NCBI GenBank assembly: GCA_029934695.1
Contig: JAOZLU010000344.1
Span: 1 to 7,443 of the forward strand
Reading direction: 5' to 3'
Source of the DNA: Desulfobacterales bacterium
GTDB taxonomy: Bacteria > Desulfobacterota > Desulfobacteria > Desulfobacterales > 4be13
DNA length: 7,443 nt
The notes beneath the pieces were generated by a model. That model did no database searches and had not been told where the DNA came from. It worked only from the letters and a program-made list of their open reading frames with translations. How positions within the stretch are numbered: position 1 is the first letter of the stretch; every line of letters starts with the position of its first letter. Position numbers and translations under genes: made by a program. Positions 6,462 through 7,443 of the stretch are shown in pieces.

Positions 6462-6474
6462 TAATCAGACTTTC
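6381..6474 (-). repeat. PKS junction direct repeat, upstream copy
   Basis: Counterpart of 5344-5437. It contains the true end of the upstream PKS (GAAAGTCTGATTAATGGATAA) and the start of the 41-codon ORF. Mismatches cluster towards the end distal to the upstream PKS: one in the first half of the repeat, seven in the rest, ending in the GTT codon. Confidence 0.93.
6454..6461 (-). promoter_or_regulatory. Stop/start overlap ATGGATAA at the upstream PKS end
   Basis: The upstream PKS stop TAA (6456-6454) lies two codons inside the ORF that starts at 6461, shifted in frame. An identical octamer stands at the downstream PKS start (5424-5417). Such overlaps couple translation, so ribosomes ending the upstream PKS can restart directly. 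In the ancestral operon this restart would have made the next PKS; now it makes the 41-residue peptide. Confidence 0.75.
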
Positions 6475-7443
6475 TATCTCTTGCAATACATCATCACCCG
6501 CGAACATTTCCACACTGACATCTTCTTGCTTTTCACTCAATATGGATGCCTCGGGAATCGGAGGACTTTCCATGAGCGTTTCTCTGAGGTCATTATCCAG
6601 ATAGCCTGCAATATCACTGATTGCAGGATAATTGAACAAAAGGCTGACCGACAATGACCTGTCCAAGCTGTCTTTCAGACGATTCCGCAATTCAACCGCC
6701 ATGAGCGAATCAAAACCCTGATCCATCAAAGGCAAATTTATATCCGGTTTTTTCCCGGATCCCATGACTTTCACAGCGGTTTCCTGGACAAAATCAGACA
6801 ATATTTTCAGTCGCTTCTCCGGCGGAGCGTTTCTGAAGCTCAACAATATTTCCGATGCTTCTCTCTTTTTTCCGCCATTTGTTTTCTGATTGCTGATCAA
6901 CCCTGAGAAAAACCCCTGCTTTTCCTGTCTGATGTGTTCCGCGTACCTGTTCCAGTCGCAATCCATCACCGCGACCTGGGTCATATCGGCCGAAAGAATT
7001 TCCTTCATCATACGAAGCCCGTCATCCGGCTGAATATAGCTGAAGCCCTGCCGGGTCAGATGATCCTGTATGGCGTTTTGGGACACTGCCATGCCCACGC
7101 TGTCCCACGGGCCCCAGTTGATGCTTGTTCCGGCCAGTCCCCTGCCTGTTCTGTAATGGGCCAGCGCATCCAGAAAAGCGTTTGCAGACGCGTAATTCGC
7201 CTGTCCCTGGTTCCCCAGGACAGAAGCTGCCGAGGAGAACAGGATAAAGAAATCCAGATCATATTCCAAGGTCAGTTGATGGAGGTTCCATGCACCCGTG
7301 ACTTTTGCGGCCATGACATTTCTGAAGCGTTCCCAGTTCTGCTGAATCAGCATCCCGTCATCCATAACGCCCGCGGCATGGATGATTCCTTTGATGTTTG
7401 ATGTTTGATGTTTGATGTTTGATGTTTGATGTTTGATGTTTGA
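6454..7443 (-). CDS. Type I modular polyketide synthase, C-terminal part: KR-ACP-docking tail (5' end beyond window)
   Basis: 329 residues of the upstream assembly-line subunit, open to the window edge. The KR part has GIIHAAGVMDDG (VMDD in the place of the B-type LDD), FSSAASVLGNQGQANYASANAFLD (Tyr codon 7194-7192) and closes at AVMDCDW. The ACP has its phosphopantetheine serine in MDQGFDSLMAVELRNRL (codon 6708-6706). The last 46 residues are acidic (SEKQEDVSVEMF, DDVLQEIESLING) and probably form the docking tail for the next subunit. No thioesterase follows, so the chain is handed on. The NADPH-binding part lies outside. At the edge, the codons just before GIIHAAG consist of a TTTGATG array that reads (IKHQTSN)n; the corresponding place in the downstream KR has only PPLKGIIH. 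The ATG at 7365 is internal and is not the start. Confidence 0.95.
   Translation of the reverse strand, partial: SNIKHQTSNIKHQTSNIKGIIHAAGVMDDGMLIQQNWERFRNVMAAKVTGAWNLHQLTLEYDLDFFILFSSAASVLGNQGQANYASANAFLDALAHYRTGRGLAGTSINWGPWDSVGMAVSQNAIQDHLTRQGFSYIQPDDGLRMMKEILSADMTQVAVMDCDWNRYAEHIRQEKQGFFSGLISNQKTNGGKKREASEILLSFRNAPPEKRLKILSDFVQETAVKVMGSGKKPDINLPLMDQGFDSLMAVELRNRLKDSLDRSLSVSLLFNYPAISDIAGYLDNDLRETLMESPPIPEASILSEKQEDVSVEMFAGDDVLQEIESLING
6595..6813 (-). other. Acyl carrier protein domain of the upstream PKS
   Basis: Helix 1 (KILSDFVQETAVKVMG), then MDQGFDSLMAVELRNRL with the modified serine, then SVSLLFNYPAISDIAGYL. The site is intact. It is the last catalytic-cycle domain of this subunit and donates the chain to the KS of the next PKS. 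Confidence 0.94.
6952..7443 (-). other. Ketoreductase domain (C-terminal portion) of the upstream PKS
   Basis: Catalytic half of the KR, with Ser in FSSAAS, Tyr in NYASANAF and INWGPWDSVGMA. It is closely similar to the KR of the downstream gene (GIIH-AG-DDGML-QQNWERF is shared), which points to related modules. It is interrupted or extended at its visible N-terminal edge by the heptamer-encoded repeat. Confidence 0.92.
7390..7443 (-). repeat. Tandem TTTGATG heptanucleotide array inside KR coding sequence
   Basis: Seven perfect copies plus 5 nt before the window ends, so the true length is unknown. On the coding strand the unit is CATCAAA. It has no stop in any of the three coding frames and, three units per 21 nt, encodes IKHQTSN repeats. 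It enters the KR just before GIIHAAG. Since 7 is not a multiple of 3, gain or loss of one or two units changes the frame of everything before or after it. Confidence 0.96.

Noticed and set aside
6934..7401. Plus-strand ORF of 155 codons ending in the heptamer array
   Set aside because: Antisense to the upstream KR; the array supplies its stop (TGA) by chance.
7390..7443. CRISPR array at the right edge
   Set aside because: Units are 7 bp, contiguous and without spacers; it is a simple tandem repeat within an open coding frame.

Overview
The window is a fragment of a bacterial type I modular polyketide synthase (PKS) operon, read entirely on the minus strand. A two-gene accessory cassette sits between two PKS genes. 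In transcription order (high to low coordinates) it holds: the 3' end of an upstream PKS gene (KR-ACP-C-terminal docking tail, 7443-6454); a 41-codon ORF that copies the first 27 residues of the next PKS (6461-6336); a small ORF with an ADP-ribosyltransferase-like toxin domain of the HYD1 type (6317-5844); a small acidic ORF that is the best candidate for its immunity protein (5812-5501); a short palindrome-rich junction with a possible 17-codon leader (5470-5417); and a large PKS gene (5424 to beyond position 1) encoding one module, docking-KS-AT-DH-KR-ACP. Both PKS genes run off the window.

The PKS chemistry reads clearly. The KS has its Cys-His-His residues. The AT carries GHSVG and HAFH, typical of malonyl-CoA selection. 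The KR has the NADPH glycine motif, Ser/Tyr/Asn residues and an LDD motif (B-type). The ACP has an intact DSL phosphopantetheine site. The DH keeps His and Asp, but its surrounding motifs are altered. If the DH works, the module adds a malonyl unit and leaves an alkene; if not, it leaves a beta-hydroxy group.

The region between the PKS genes is the unusual part. A 94-bp sequence spanning the last codons of the upstream PKS, the 8-nt stop/start overlap (ATGGATAA) and the N-terminal docking segment of the downstream PKS occurs twice, 1037 bp apart, with 8 mismatches. The cassette lies between the copies. The junction was therefore either duplicated when the cassette arrived, or is the scar of a lost intervening PKS gene with a related start. 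One result is a predicted free docking-domain peptide whose start overlaps the upstream PKS stop.

A second theme is period-7 repetition: a perfect TTTGATG tandem array inside the KR coding sequence at the right edge, four degenerate heptamers coding the KS-AT linker end, and a CTCAGGT pair beside the cassette. The array is stop-free in all three coding frames, and 7 is not a multiple of 3, so copy-number slippage would shift the reading frame.

The organism cannot be fixed from this window. Moderate GC in the PKS genes, lower GC by eye in the cassette, heptamer repeats and a multi-gene PKS operon would suit a gliding or filamentous Desulfobacterota, a cyanobacterium or a similar large-genome bacterium. 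I lean weakly to Desulfobacterota. No rRNA, tRNA, CRISPR or transposase gene was seen, and I see no plus-strand gene.
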